Source of the DNA: an uncultured Bacteroidales bacterium
GTDB taxonomy: Bacteria; Bacteroidota; Bacteroidia; Bacteroidales; Paludibacteraceae
Direction: 5' to 3'
DNA length: 36,373 nucleotides
Assembly: GCA_902783545.1 (NCBI GenBank)
Contig: CACZRD010000144.1
Location: forward strand, 1 to 36,373
The notes beneath the pieces were generated by a model, which worked only from the letters and a program-made list of their open reading frames with translations, did not search any database and had not been told where the DNA came from. The position numbers were made by a program, and so were the translations under genes. Below are positions 15,116-24,360 of this stretch, in pieces (position 1 is the first letter of the stretch; each line of letters starts with the position of its first letter).

Positions 15116-16988
15116 ATTTCTTCCCTTTCTTCCAGTTGCTCTGTTTGGCAGGGATAACCTTCGTGTCCGCTTTTGCTTTGGGCTTTTCGGCTTTCGGCTT
15201 CTCGACAGGTATCTCCGCTTTCTCCAGCCAGCAGATAGCGTCGCCCTTCGTCACTTTCTGTCCCTGCTGTTTGTCAACAGCCACAAGTCGTGCATTCTCG
15301 AACGCCGTCAGCGGCTCTATGCCGTGTTGAGTCTGCAGGTAGCAAACGACCTCGCCTTCACGGAACAACGTGCCGAACGCCGGTGCGTGACTGTCTTCGT
15401 TGAAGTCCAGCTCCCACAGCACAGTACCTGCCTGCGTAGCCTCTACAGGCTCGCTCGTCGGGTGCAGAATAGCGCGTTTGTCGGCTGCTGAGATAAACGT
15501 CACTTGCTGACCACCCTTCGCGGCTTTCTCCATGCGCTCCAGCAGGTCTTTGTTGAACTGCTCCTTCGCCAAGCCCGACTTGTACTCGCGGTACTGTTTT
15601 TCGTGCATAGCGAACTCAAACAGCTCTTCGTCGTCTTGACCTCTGTCCCAACCGAGCTCTTCCATCTCTTTGATGAAACGTGGCAGCTCGTTCGGATAGA
15701 GTTTCTGCGGATCGTCGGTGTAGAACTCGAAGCCTTTCTCCTTCGCCAGTTCCACAATCTCCGGTGCCAACTCGCCCGGCAACTTGCCCGACTTACCGAG
15801 GATCATGCCCCACATAGCGGGATCCATTCTGGTGAAGTCCTTCTCGCCCATCGAACGGCTGAACAGGTTCATCAGCGCGGCGTTCTTTACGTATTGGCTG
15901 AACGGTGTAACCAAGCACGGTGTACCGAGCATCGGCCAAATCCTCTGCACCTCGTCAAACAGTTGCACGAGCAGTTCGTCCTCGCTCAACTCCTTCTCGC
16001 CTTTTTTCTTGAGGTTCGCGTTAATAGCAGCGTGCATGCCTTTCAGGTCAGCCATCAAGCTTCCCATCATGCCTCCCGGCAGACCGCAGCCTACGAGCAG
16101 CGAAGTCATCAGCGAGTTCTTGGGATCAATCCAGTAGCCGAGGAAGTCGTCAATAAACGACTGTGTCAGGCTTCTTGCCTCCATATAGGCATTCATGTTG
16201 ATGTCCTTTACAAGGAATCCCGCGTCTTTGAGCATTGCTTGAATGGTGATTACGTCTGGGTGCACCTTACCCCAACTCAGCGGTTCCATCGCTACGTCCA
16301 GTACATCGCCGCCGGCTTTCGCAACCTCAAGCATCGACGCTACACTGAATCCCGGACCTGTATGACCGTGGTATTGGATAATGATATCAGGGTGTTTCTC
16401 CTTGATGGCGGCTACAATCACGCCCAACATGTGCGGACGACCCACACCTGCCATGTCCTTCAGGCAGATCTCTTGCGCACCGCCTTCAATCAGCTGTTCC
16501 GCCAGATTGATGTAGTATTCAGCCGTGTGAACCTTCGAATACGTAATACACATCGTTGCCTGCGCCGTCATGCCTGCTTCTTTTGCCCACTTGATGCTCG
16601 GGATAATGTTCCGCGGGTCATTCAATCCGCAGAAGATACGCGTGATGTCCGTGCCCTGTGCATGTTTTACTTTGTACATCAACTGGCGTACGTCCGCCGG
16701 AACTGGGTTCATGCGGAGAGCATTCAATCCGCGATCCAACATGTGCGTCTTGATGCCGGCCTCGTTAAACGGTTTGCAGAACGTACGCACTGCGAGGTTC
16801 GGATTCTCGCCGTACAACAGGTTAACTTGCTCACTCGCACCGCCGTTGGTCTCCACGCGGTCAAAGCATCCCATGTCGATGATTACCGGTGCTACCTTTG
16901 CCAACTGGTCGCGGCGAGGTACATATCGCCCGCTACTCTGCCACATGTCGCGGTACACGAGCGAAAATTGAACTTCTTTCTTTGCCAT
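15114..16988 (-). CDS. Carboxyltransferase of oxaloacetate decarboxylase alpha / pyruvate carboxylase B type, biotin site lost
   Basis: The 624-residue product has the DRE-TIM-type carboxyltransferase core (about 1-470): Y-R-D-M-W-Q-S (Asp14), C-L-K-D-M-A-G (Lys177, the carbamylated or catalytic lysine of the family), and Y-H-G-H-T-G (metal ligands His207 and His209), followed by the conserved carboxylase region to about 480. Residues 517-590 keep the outline of a biotinyl domain (A-G-T-V-L-W ... G-D-A-I-C-W-L-E), but the E-A-M-K-M site is replaced by Q-T-Q-H-G around 552-556, so no biotinylation is expected there. A K-P-K-A-E-K-P-K-A-K tail follows. The enzyme may use a separate biotin carrier. 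It lies 69 nt after topB and 21 nt before the glycosyltransferase. Confidence 0.85.
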   Translation of the reverse strand: MAKKEVQFSLVYRDMWQSSGRYVPRRDQLAKVAPVIIDMGCFDRVETNGGASEQVNLLYGENPNLAVRTFCKPFNEAGIKTHMLDRGLNALRMNPVPADVRQLMYKVKHAQGTDITRIFCGLNDPRNIIPSIKWAKEAGMTAQATMCITYSKVHTAEYYINLAEQLIEGGAQEICLKDMAGVGRPHMLGVIVAAIKEKHPDIIIQYHGHTGPGFSVASMLEVAKAGGDVLDVAMEPLSWGKVHPDVITIQAMLKDAGFLVKDINMNAYMEARSLTQSFIDDFLGYWIDPKNSLMTSLLVGCGLPGGMMGSLMADLKGMHAAINANLKKKGEKELSEDELLVQLFDEVQRIWPMLGTPCLVTPFSQYVKNAALMNLFSRSMGEKDFTRMDPAMWGMILGKSGKLPGELAPEIVELAKEKGFEFYTDDPQKLYPNELPRFIKEMEELGWDRGQDDEELFEFAMHEKQYREYKSGLAKEQFNKDLLERMEKAAKGGQQVTFISAADKRAILHPTSEPVEATQAGTVLWELDFNEDSHAPAFGTLFREGEVVCYLQTQHGIEPLTAFENARLVAVDKQQGQKVTKGDAICWLEKAEIPVEKPKAEKPKAKADTKVIPAKQSNWKKGKK

Positions 16989-17057
16989 GATATATATTGT
17001 TCTTTATGTTTAATTATATTGTTAGAATAGTGTATTCTTGTTAGCGTGTTGATAGAT

Positions 17058-19064
17058 TTAGAACGGCGCAGCGTAGGTGCATCCTTCTCTCCAACGGGAA
17101 CAACCGTAACGTGTTCGCCCGCGAATGATTCGTCCTTGCTTGCATAACGGACAAGGCATACCTGCCTGGTCGGCCTTTACCTCGCGCACCACCTCCGTGG
17201 TCATCTGTTTGAGTTCGGCGAGGAACTCTCGTGCCTCATATTCGCCGCGTTCGATCATGCGCATCTTCTTCTCCCAGCGTCCCGTCAACTCGGCGGACAT
17301 CAGCAGTGGCGAGATGATCTTTGCTATCAGATCCACTCCCAGCGGCGTGGCATGCACAGCCTTGCCCTGGCGCTCGATATACTTGCGTTGGAATAGTTTC
17401 TCGATGATCGCCGCACGCGTTGACGGACGACCTATACCGTTCTCTTTCATTGCATCACGCAGATCCTCATCTTCCACGGTCTTGCCTGCCGTTTCCATCG
17501 CGCGCAGTAGCGTCGCCTCGGTGTAGTATTTCGGCGGCGTTGTGGTTTTCTCTTTCAGCTGCGGCTCGTGAGGACCTTGCTCGCCCTTCACGAAGTCCGG
17601 CAGACTCTGACTCGCCGCTTGGTCTGTCATCTCGTTCTCCTCTGCTTGCTGCTTGCTGAACACCTCTCTCCAGCCCTGCACCAGTACCTGCCGTCCCGTC
17701 ACCTTGAATTGGACTGCTGAACGCTGATCGCTGCTTGCTACCGGCTGTACCTCAGCGAGAACCGTCGTATTACTTACCTGACAATCCGGATAGAACGCTG
17801 CGATGAACCGTAGGGCGATCTTTCGGAATACTTTCTTTTCTTGCTCCGACAGGTTGTCCGGGCGTTGACCGGTAGGTATAATAGCGTGGTGGTCGGTTAC
17901 CTTCTTGTTGTCGAACACCTTTTTTGACTTCGGCAACGAGCCGGCTCCTTTCCCGCCGTCAGCTCTCAGCCCGAGCAGAGGTTGTACCTCGGGATAGAAG
18001 TCCTTGATGCCCTCCAGTGTCTTCGGCACATGGGCGTAGATATCTTCGCTCAGATAGGTCGTATCCACGCGCGGGTAGGTAGTCACATGTTTCTCGTATA
18101 GCGACTGGATGAGTTTCAGTGTTTGCTCTGCCGTGTAGCCGAACGACTTGTTGCACTCCACCTGCAGTGATGTCAGGTCGAACAGTCGTGGCGCGTACTC
18201 CGTGCCTTTCTTTTTCTCCACAGAGGTGATCGTCAGCGGCTGATCCTTAATCGCGTCAATCACCGCCTGCGCCTCCTCCAGTGTGGCGAAGCCTTTCTGT
18301 TCCTCACTCTCCTCTGCTTGCTGCCCGCTGACTTCTGACTTCTGATTGCTGACATCTGACTTCTGATAGCTAAACAGTGTGTCTCTGTACAGCGTCTTCA
18401 GTTCGTAGTACGTCTTCGGTACGAAGTGCTCGATCTCTTGTTGCCGTTTCACGATCAGCGCAAGGGTAGGGGTCTGCACCCGACCGATAGACAGGATGTT
18501 CCTGTCTTTTCCCACGCCACGCGCGTATTTCAATGTATAGGCGCGCGAGGCGTTCATGCCGAGCAGCCAGTCGCCTATCGCACGCATCAATCCGGCTTCG
18601 TACAGGTGCTGGTATGCGGATTGATCCTTGAGTTGCTTGAACGCATCGCGTATAGCCTCCTCTGTCAGCGAGGATGTCCACAGGCGCTTCACGGGCACCT
18701 TGCACCCCGCCTGCTGATACACCCAGCGCTGGATGAGTTCGCCTTCCTGACCAGGGTCACCGCAGTTGATGACTTCCGTAGCCTGGCTCATCAGTTGCTT
18801 GATGATGTTAAACTGCTTCTGCACACCCTCGTCGCCGCTGACCTTGATGCTGAACCGCTCGGGGATCATTGGCAGCGCCGACATGTTCCAGCCTTTCCAC
18901 TGCTCGTTGTACTCATGAGGATCGTACAACGCACACAGATGGCCGAACGTCCACGTCACCCAATATCCGTTACCTTCCATATAACCATCGCGCCGGGTGT
19001 TCGCACCCAGCACCTTGGCTATATCTCGTCCCGCGGACGGTTTCTCGGCTACACAGAGGATCAT
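17058..19064 (-). CDS. topB: DNA topoisomerase III (type IA)
   Basis: Type IA topoisomerases cut and rejoin one DNA strand and can decatenate. The 668-residue protein has the TOPRIM domain (V-A-E-K-P-S with Glu7; C-G-D-P-G-Q-E-G-E-L with Asp103 and Glu107), the I-G-R-V-Q-T-P-T-L-A block (about 193), the active-site Tyr330 in T-T-Y-P-R-V-D-T, and T-D-H-H-A-I-I-P-T. It ends with a C-P-L-C ... C-S-R-W-R-E-G-C zinc ribbon. Residues 233-257 are a Q/S/E-rich insert of low complexity (18296-18372), and similar tracts occur near 17590-17660 and 17706-17740. It starts 20 nt after the GH13 gene, with no promoter match between them. Bacteroidales topB copies may be core or mobile-element genes; I see no element genes here. 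Confidence 0.93.
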   Translation of the reverse strand: MILCVAEKPSAGRDIAKVLGANTRRDGYMEGNGYWVTWTFGHLCALYDPHEYNEQWKGWNMSALPMIPERFSIKVSGDEGVQKQFNIIKQLMSQATEVINCGDPGQEGELIQRWVYQQAGCKVPVKRLWTSSLTEEAIRDAFKQLKDQSAYQHLYEAGLMRAIGDWLLGMNASRAYTLKYARGVGKDRNILSIGRVQTPTLALIVKRQQEIEHFVPKTYYELKTLYRDTLFSYQKSDVSNQKSEVSGQQAEESEEQKGFATLEEAQAVIDAIKDQPLTITSVEKKKGTEYAPRLFDLTSLQVECNKSFGYTAEQTLKLIQSLYEKHVTTYPRVDTTYLSEDIYAHVPKTLEGIKDFYPEVQPLLGLRADGGKGAGSLPKSKKVFDNKKVTDHHAIIPTGQRPDNLSEQEKKVFRKIALRFIAAFYPDCQVSNTTVLAEVQPVASSDQRSAVQFKVTGRQVLVQGWREVFSKQQAEENEMTDQAASQSLPDFVKGEQGPHEPQLKEKTTTPPKYYTEATLLRAMETAGKTVEDEDLRDAMKENGIGRPSTRAAIIEKLFQRKYIERQGKAVHATPLGVDLIAKIISPLLMSAELTGRWEKKMRMIERGEYEAREFLAELKQMTTEVVREVKADQAGMPCPLCKQGRIIRGRTRYGCSRWREGCTYAAPF
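18296..18372. repeat. CTGACTTCTGAC-like tract inside topB
   Basis: The tract has degenerate units of CTGACTTCTGACTTCTGATT and GCTGACATCTGAC, read in frame on the minus strand as S-D-V-S-N-Q-K-S-E-V-S-G-Q-Q-A-E. The length is a multiple of three relative to the frame, so topB stays open. The same word family recurs in the amylase linkers. Confidence 0.75.
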
Positions 19065-19084
19065 CCCACTTACTATTTAGTCAT

Positions 19085-21529
19085 TTACTCTACACGTCGA
19101 CCGTCAATCGTGTACGTCTGATTACCGCGACGCAGGTAGAGCGTGCCGTTGTAAAAGAACTTCTGCACACTGCTCTTCGGCGTTGCAATAGTCATGTTCT
19201 CCACACCGGAGATATAACGGAAGTCGGGGATCTCCGGCAGCGTAACCTGCTCGCCGGTCAGTATCAGCAGTTCTCCCGGTTGCAGACTGATCTCTGACTG
19301 CTGACTGCCGACTGCCGCTTGCAGGTAGTAGTTATACCATGTGCCCGACGGGATAGTTACCGTCTGTGCCTCATCGACCGAGAAGTTACCTGCCACAAAC
19401 ACATCGCTTCCCCATTGTATCGTACGCAGTTTCTTGCCGCCGGTGATGCTTGCGGCTGTCGGGTTGCCGGCAAATACTTCAGGCTTCAGCTGGGTGCGCA
19501 ACTGGATAGCTTGCGCCGTCTTGTTGAAGGCTGCTATACGGTCGGGGTCAACGAAGTACTCACGCCATTCGGGACGGGGTTTCTTGTTGCAGCGGTAGTC
19601 GCTGTTGTTGCCGTTAGGATGATCCAGGTCGCTGTTGATGCTGAAGTCGTAACCGATCTCCTCAAACTGCCATAACATATGGCTGCCGTTGAGTAGCACG
19701 TTGAATACGATGTTCTCCGGTACGCGTGCTATACGCGCTGACTTGTTCGTCTTCAGGTCGCCGTTGCCCCATGTGCGTGCTTTGTACTGCATGCGCTCCT
19801 CGTCATGTGACTCGCAATAGGTCACTAAGCCGTCTTTGTTAGCGTCGGCAAACGAGTCGCCGTCCTTCAACCAGCCCATAGTAGTCTGGCAGTAGGCGTT
19901 GTTCGTGTTCACCCAGCATAACATCCCCGCCTCAATCAGCTTCGGACGATCCGTGCCTGCCGTGTTACCCCAGTGCTCCAGGATCATGTATGCATCGTCT
20001 GCTACGGCTTTCACGCCCTTGGCATAGTAGTCCTTCAGGTTGTCAACGGCGTCCACTACGTTTCGTCCGCACACACCGTGGCTCAAATCCAGACGGTAGC
20101 CGTCCACCTTGTACTCTTTCAGCCAGTACTGCAGTGCACGGGTAAACATCTCATGTGCCGGTTCGAAGTCGTGATTCCAGTCCTCGCCGTAGTCGTTGTC
20201 GGTGTGCTTAACCTCGGATTTCAAATTGAACCACGGGTTGAAGCGCAAGTCGGTTTGCGACTCGTCGGAACTTGTCCACGGATAGAGCTTCGCCATAGGG
20301 TTCTGTCCCGTCGTGTGGTTGAACACCATATCCATGATCACCGCTATGCCGTGCTTGTGGCATTCGTCGATGAACTGCTTCATGTCATTCTCACTGCCGT
20401 ACGCCCTATCCGGAGCGAAATACAGTGTTGGGTTATATCCCCAACTCATGTTCCCCTCGAATTCCGATACAGGCATCAGCTCTACGGCATTCACGCCCAG
20501 CGCCTTGAGGTAGTCCAGACGTCCTGTCACACCTTTGAATGTGCGGTCGGGCGTGAAGTCCTGTACCCAGAGCTCGTATATCACCAGGTTGTTCTTGTCC
20601 GGGCGTTGGAAGTTCAGCGTTGCGTCACTCCACTCGTACGCCGGCTTGCCGGGCTGGATAACCGTCACATAGCCGCCGTCTGCTCCCTGCTCCGGGTAGT
20701 CAATCAGCGTCGGGTCGGCTTTCTTGGGCTCCCACTGGTCATCGGGATGAATGACCTTCTCCGAGTACAGGTCACATATCTGCTTCCGCATGCCGTCGGC
20801 ACGCTCGATAGCATATTGGAATCGGTACTCCTTGCCCGGCTCCAGACCCGTCAGTGTGATCCAGAAGTAGTTGCCGTCCTTGTATAGCAGGTGGTCGGCA
20901 TCCAGCTTCCATCCTGTCATATCGCCAATCAGGAACACACGCTTCGCAGCATGACCTTCCCTGTCAGCGGCGTACGTACACAGCGTCACCGATGTGCCGT
21001 CCTCGCCGTAATAGATACCGTTGCTCACACCGCTCGGACGGCTCTTGACCTCCGGCGTCGTCACGTCTTTCACGGCTTCCCAGATGTCGCCGATTATTTC
21101 TACATCCAGCGGCACGATAATATCGCCGCCCGCAGCTTTGCCTTCCTTCTGCCCGTTAGGTCCGTCATGGAACACGAACGCCAGCGCCTTGATGTCCTCC
21201 GTCTCCTGTACGTTGTAGAACGTGTAGATGTTCGGGATCACCAGCTCCCACTTGTCGCCGACCTTTGTCAACTTCGGCGTGTTGGCTGCACGCCAACTGC
21301 TCACCGTGTGTTTCCAGTCGCTGTTGTTCTTTGATTCGGATGTGATCAGTCCCGTGTGTGCATAGCACTCCGTCGCACCGATCATACCGCCGTTACCGGC
21401 TGCCGGATCGTAGGTGATGGTCACTTGACCTTTGTAGCCCTTTTCAATAGGATTAGGCGTAGGCATTACTTGTGCTATCAGCACCATGGTGCATAACACG
21501 GCTGCTAAACTGAGAAATAATCGTTTCAT
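19085..21529 (-). CDS. Secreted GH13 alpha-glucanase with N-terminal beta-domains (isoamylase-like layout)
   Basis: The 814-residue product starts at the ATG at 21529, giving a clean signal peptide (L-A-A-V-L-C-T-M-V-L-I-A-Q). The frame extends 12 codons further through a hairpin, which I reject. Residues 20-150 and about 165-290 look like beta-sandwich domains; the second has R-V-F-L-I-G-D-M-T-G-W, as in CBM48/isoamylase N domains. The GH13 barrel (about 310-690) has D-M-V-F-N-H, D-G-Y-R-L-D (nucleophile Asp481), M-I-L-E-H-W (acid Glu518) and C-E-S-H-D-E (Asp576). Debranching or alpha-amylase activity are both possible. The linker G-S-Q-Q-S-E-I-S is coded by a dispersed tract (19282-19320), and the C-terminal 30 residues form a short tail shared with the other cluster proteins. 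The order suggests the amylase operon. Confidence 0.88.
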   Translation of the reverse strand: MKRLFLSLAAVLCTMVLIAQVMPTPNPIEKGYKGQVTITYDPAAGNGGMIGATECYAHTGLITSESKNNSDWKHTVSSWRAANTPKLTKVGDKWELVIPNIYTFYNVQETEDIKALAFVFHDGPNGQKEGKAAGGDIIVPLDVEIIGDIWEAVKDVTTPEVKSRPSGVSNGIYYGEDGTSVTLCTYAADREGHAAKRVFLIGDMTGWKLDADHLLYKDGNYFWITLTGLEPGKEYRFQYAIERADGMRKQICDLYSEKVIHPDDQWEPKKADPTLIDYPEQGADGGYVTVIQPGKPAYEWSDATLNFQRPDKNNLVIYELWVQDFTPDRTFKGVTGRLDYLKALGVNAVELMPVSEFEGNMSWGYNPTLYFAPDRAYGSENDMKQFIDECHKHGIAVIMDMVFNHTTGQNPMAKLYPWTSSDESQTDLRFNPWFNLKSEVKHTDNDYGEDWNHDFEPAHEMFTRALQYWLKEYKVDGYRLDLSHGVCGRNVVDAVDNLKDYYAKGVKAVADDAYMILEHWGNTAGTDRPKLIEAGMLCWVNTNNAYCQTTMGWLKDGDSFADANKDGLVTYCESHDEERMQYKARTWGNGDLKTNKSARIARVPENIVFNVLLNGSHMLWQFEEIGYDFSINSDLDHPNGNNSDYRCNKKPRPEWREYFVDPDRIAAFNKTAQAIQLRTQLKPEVFAGNPTAASITGGKKLRTIQWGSDVFVAGNFSVDEAQTVTIPSGTWYNYYLQAAVGSQQSEISLQPGELLILTGEQVTLPEIPDFRYISGVENMTIATPKSSVQKFFYNGTLYLRRGNQTYTIDGRRVE

Positions 21530-21562
21530 TGTATTTGATTTTTTTATTGGTAAGGCGGCGGA

Positions 21563-21587
21563 CACCCAAGCCCGCCACCCTTGGGTG
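21563..21587 (-). promoter_or_regulatory. Intercistronic hairpin between the module protein and the large GH13 gene
   Basis: CACCCAAG (21563-21570) and CTTGGGTG (21580-21587) are perfect inverted repeats around a 9-nt loop. The hairpin starts one base after the stop of the upstream gene and lies 33 nt before the next ATG. It could stabilise the upstream mRNA or reduce read-through. There is no T-run directly after it on the minus strand, so it is not a standard terminator. Confidence 0.6.
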
Positions 21588-21588
21588 C

Positions 21589-22467
21589 TTAGCGTACCTC
21601 AGCACCTAACAGGTTGTAACGTACGCCTTCCTTAACGATCACTACCTGCCCGTTCACGATCATCTTCTTGATGTTCGAACGCGTAGCAGTGTACTCTACT
21701 GCATTCTGGTTACCGCTACCCGGCTGCGGGTCAGCAAGTTTCTTGCCATCGATGGGCTTACTGGAGATCTCCAGTGTGCCATTTTCGTTGTCGTACAAGT
21801 ACAGTTTGGTTGTACCTGCCGGGCATTTCCACTTCTCGCCGCCGGTTGTCAATAAGGTAGCGTGATCCGGGCCCTCAGTGTATTGCGCTGTCATGTACTG
21901 TACGCCGGGATAACCGTCCACTTGATACAGAACAAAGATATAAGCTGCGGTTGAGAACTCAATCTCTGCTACACCGTGATCGAAGAGTGTAGCTTCCGAA
22001 GGCTCAACATCCTCGTTGTCGATATAACCTTTGTAGTAGTAGCGCGGGTTGCCTTCAACGCCACCGCCTTGACCACCACCTTGGCCTTGACCGCCGCCTT
22101 GGCCGCCGCCGTTCTCGGTGTAGCCTACATAGAGTTGGTCTTCACCATACTTCAGCTTGATGTAGAAATCGTACTTGCCATCTTTGTTGATGTTGTACTG
22201 GTTGTCACTCAATGTGATGTTTTCGGTGCTGGCACCGTCCAGTGGCACTGCCCATCCGGCTTCGTGGTCCTTGTCGTACAACTGGCATTTATCGCCGGCC
22301 TTCAGATCCAAACCGAGTACCATGTACTCTTGGAACGAAGGATCACCCGGAGTGGGGTTCACCTCACCTGCATGGTAATCAGAACCGTTCACCATAATGC
22401 CGTAACTTGCGGCACTCATGCCTACTGCCATCATGGCAGCAGCAAACAATGTAAAAATCTTTTTCAT
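21589..22467 (-). CDS. Secreted non-catalytic protein with the amylase-type N-terminal module
   Basis: The 292-residue product has a signal peptide (to about Ala19/Ala20). Residues 20-116 closely match the N-terminal module of the neighbouring amylases (S-Y-G-I-M-V-N-G, P-G-D-P-S-F-Q-E-Y-M-V-L-G, A-G-W-A-V-P-L-D, Y-D-F-Y-I-K-L-K-Y). A Gly/Gln linker follows (119-136, GGGQGGGQGQGGGQGGG), then a second beta-rich region (about 142-235, with K-L-Y-L-Y-D-N-E-N-G) and the short C-terminal tail V-N-G-Q-V-V-I-V-K-E-G-V-R-Y-N-L-L-G-A-E. No GH13 motif is present. It probably binds glucan or displays a binding module at the surface; I recognise no named family. It is 38 nt downstream of the 608-residue amylase. 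Confidence 0.75.
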   Translation of the reverse strand: MKKIFTLFAAAMMAVGMSAASYGIMVNGSDYHAGEVNPTPGDPSFQEYMVLGLDLKAGDKCQLYDKDHEAGWAVPLDGASTENITLSDNQYNINKDGKYDFYIKLKYGEDQLYVGYTENGGGQGGGQGQGGGQGGGVEGNPRYYYKGYIDNEDVEPSEATLFDHGVAEIEFSTAAYIFVLYQVDGYPGVQYMTAQYTEGPDHATLLTTGGEKWKCPAGTTKLYLYDNENGTLEISSKPIDGKKLADPQPGSGNQNAVEYTATRSNIKKMIVNGQVVIVKEGVRYNLLGAEVR

Positions 22468-22505
22468 TGTGTCTTAGATTTTAATTGTTAATTTTGTATT
22501 TTGAA

Positions 22506-24332
22506 TTATCTTACGCGGCTTCCCGTCGCATCGAACACTTGTCCGTTGCAGCGGATATACAACTTACCGTTCTCGATGAACTTGTCACCTTTCACTGCCG
22601 GCTTGTCTTGCTCAACCTGCTCAACGCCCACCTCTTTGCGCTCTTTGTTCTTGTCGCCACGCGCGCTGTTCGTCTTGTAATATACGCCGTAGTTCTCGCC
22701 CGTCACAGCTTTCGTGTAGCCGCTCGGAGTGGTTGCATAGCCCGAGTTCGGACCAAGCAGCAGACGGATCTCGCCGTTCGTGCCGGTGATGGTAGCTTTG
22801 TAGAAACCGTTACCGGCTTCGTCGCTCACTGCTGACTCGCTGTGTACGCCTGTTTTGTAACGTGCGTTAATCATCGCCTTAATCGGCTCCTTGAACTTCA
22901 CCCAGTGCGGGAAGAATACCAATGGCACACCCGGCATACTCAGCAGGTATGCGTAGCACTGTTGGATCTTGCCCGGGTACTTCATCGAGTTGCCCAGACC
23001 GCAGAACTCGTTGTTGTCACGCTGGAACGAGTCGTGGCTGTCGAGGAACGTACAAGCATAGCGGCTCTTGCCTGCGCCAAGCAGACCTGCACCCTTGAGG
23101 GCTGCGTAGTTGCCGGCTGCTATACCGTTGTTGAAGGCCTGGTACTTCGTCGCGAAGTCGAATGTCGTGGTGTTCCACCCTGCATCATTCAGATGTGACT
23201 GCAGCACATTCACATCGCCGTCCCACATCTCCATGACAGAGAAGTATGCCTGTGCAGCGGAGTTGTAGTCGTTGATATGGCTGTTATGGAAGCCCTTGCA
23301 ATAGTCGTAGCGGAAACCGTCAACTCCTATTTCGTAGCGCAGCCACTTCAGGTACGCCTTGATCATATTGCGCACCTTGGCGCTGTTGTGATCCCAGTCG
23401 CGCGCCGATGCGTAGTTCGCCTCGTCGCCGTAGCCGTCGTCGGGATTACCCGTCGCCTTGCCTTTGCAGTCACCGGCTGCCGGCTCGTAGTTCATCTCAT
23501 CGGTGCTGCAGATCCACGATCCGTCAGGCTCGAATGTCCCATACTCACCGAAGTTGTATGTGCCATACTTGTCGCAGTAGCCGCCCTCGGCACTGAAGTG
23601 GTTAACTACAATATCTGCCACGACCTTGGCACCGTTCAGGTGAAGCGTGTAGATCAGGTTCAGCAGGTTTTTCTTTGTGCCCCAGTCGCTATCCAGCTTG
23701 CTGTAGTTCGTTGGGTGGTATCCTGTACCGCCTGTAGCCTTGCTCATCGGCGGTAACCACACCAAGTCAAACCACTGACCAATCTCCGTTGCCGACGTGC
23801 CGTTCGTGGCATCGAGGTAGTCTTTCCACTTCGTACGACCGTAGCCTTTGTCCTGATAGCTGTCCCAGTAGAACGCTTGGAACACCACATCCGTGCACTT
23901 AGCCGGTGCTGAACCGGCGTACGGCTGAGGCTTGTCACCGCTGGTGATGTCTATACCCTGCGGATCTTTACAAGCAGCGTCGCCGCCGACATACAGTTGG
24001 TCGTTCTCGTACTTCAACTTGATGTAGAAGTCATAGCAAGCATCCTTGCCAATAACATACACACCATTGCCCATCGTGATGTCGGGGGTGCTGTAGGTGT
24101 CAAGCGGAACTACCCAGCCTGCTTCGTTGTTGTAGTCGTACAACTTGCACTTGTCGCCGCTCTTCAGACTCAGTCCGAGCACCATGTACTCTTGAAAACT
24201 CGGATCACCCGGATTGGGGTTGTTCTCTCCGGCGTAGTACATCTTGTCGTTCACCAGGATACCGTAACTCTGTGCCTGTGCCATCACTGCGCACAGAACA
24301 ACAAATAACATTGTAATTGTCTTTTTCATCAT
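22506..24332 (-). CDS. Secreted alpha-amylase (GH13) with N-terminal module and C-terminal tail
   Basis: The 608-residue product has a signal peptide ending M-A-Q-A-Q-S and a module at 21-117 nearly identical in pattern to that of the 292-residue protein downstream. The GH13 barrel (about 145-520) has D-I-V-V-N-H (240-245), G-F-R-Y-D (nucleophile Asp343), V-M-E-M-W (acid Glu368) and L-D-S-H-D (Asp434), so all catalytic residues are present. The F-R-Y-D-Y-C-K-G-F and E-M-W-D-G-D-V-N patterns resemble the plant/archaeal-type alpha-amylase subfamilies (GH13_6/_7). The tail is F-I-E-N-G-K-L-Y-I-R-C-N-G-Q-V-F-D-A-T-G. Start: tandem ATGs at 24332 and 24329; either works. Confidence 0.92.
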   Translation of the reverse strand: MMKKTITMLFVVLCAVMAQAQSYGILVNDKMYYAGENNPNPGDPSFQEYMVLGLSLKSGDKCKLYDYNNEAGWVVPLDTYSTPDITMGNGVYVIGKDACYDFYIKLKYENDQLYVGGDAACKDPQGIDITSGDKPQPYAGSAPAKCTDVVFQAFYWDSYQDKGYGRTKWKDYLDATNGTSATEIGQWFDLVWLPPMSKATGGTGYHPTNYSKLDSDWGTKKNLLNLIYTLHLNGAKVVADIVVNHFSAEGGYCDKYGTYNFGEYGTFEPDGSWICSTDEMNYEPAAGDCKGKATGNPDDGYGDEANYASARDWDHNSAKVRNMIKAYLKWLRYEIGVDGFRYDYCKGFHNSHINDYNSAAQAYFSVMEMWDGDVNVLQSHLNDAGWNTTTFDFATKYQAFNNGIAAGNYAALKGAGLLGAGKSRYACTFLDSHDSFQRDNNEFCGLGNSMKYPGKIQQCYAYLLSMPGVPLVFFPHWVKFKEPIKAMINARYKTGVHSESAVSDEAGNGFYKATITGTNGEIRLLLGPNSGYATTPSGYTKAVTGENYGVYYKTNSARGDKNKERKEVGVEQVEQDKPAVKGDKFIENGKLYIRCNGQVFDATGSRVR

Positions 24333-24360
24333 ATTATTGTTTTAGTTAAAAATCATCATA

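Noticed and set aside
15504..17030. 508-codon plus-strand frame opposite the carboxyltransferase
   Set aside because: Antisense shadow; no domain is visible and the opposite strand has a full carboxyltransferase core.
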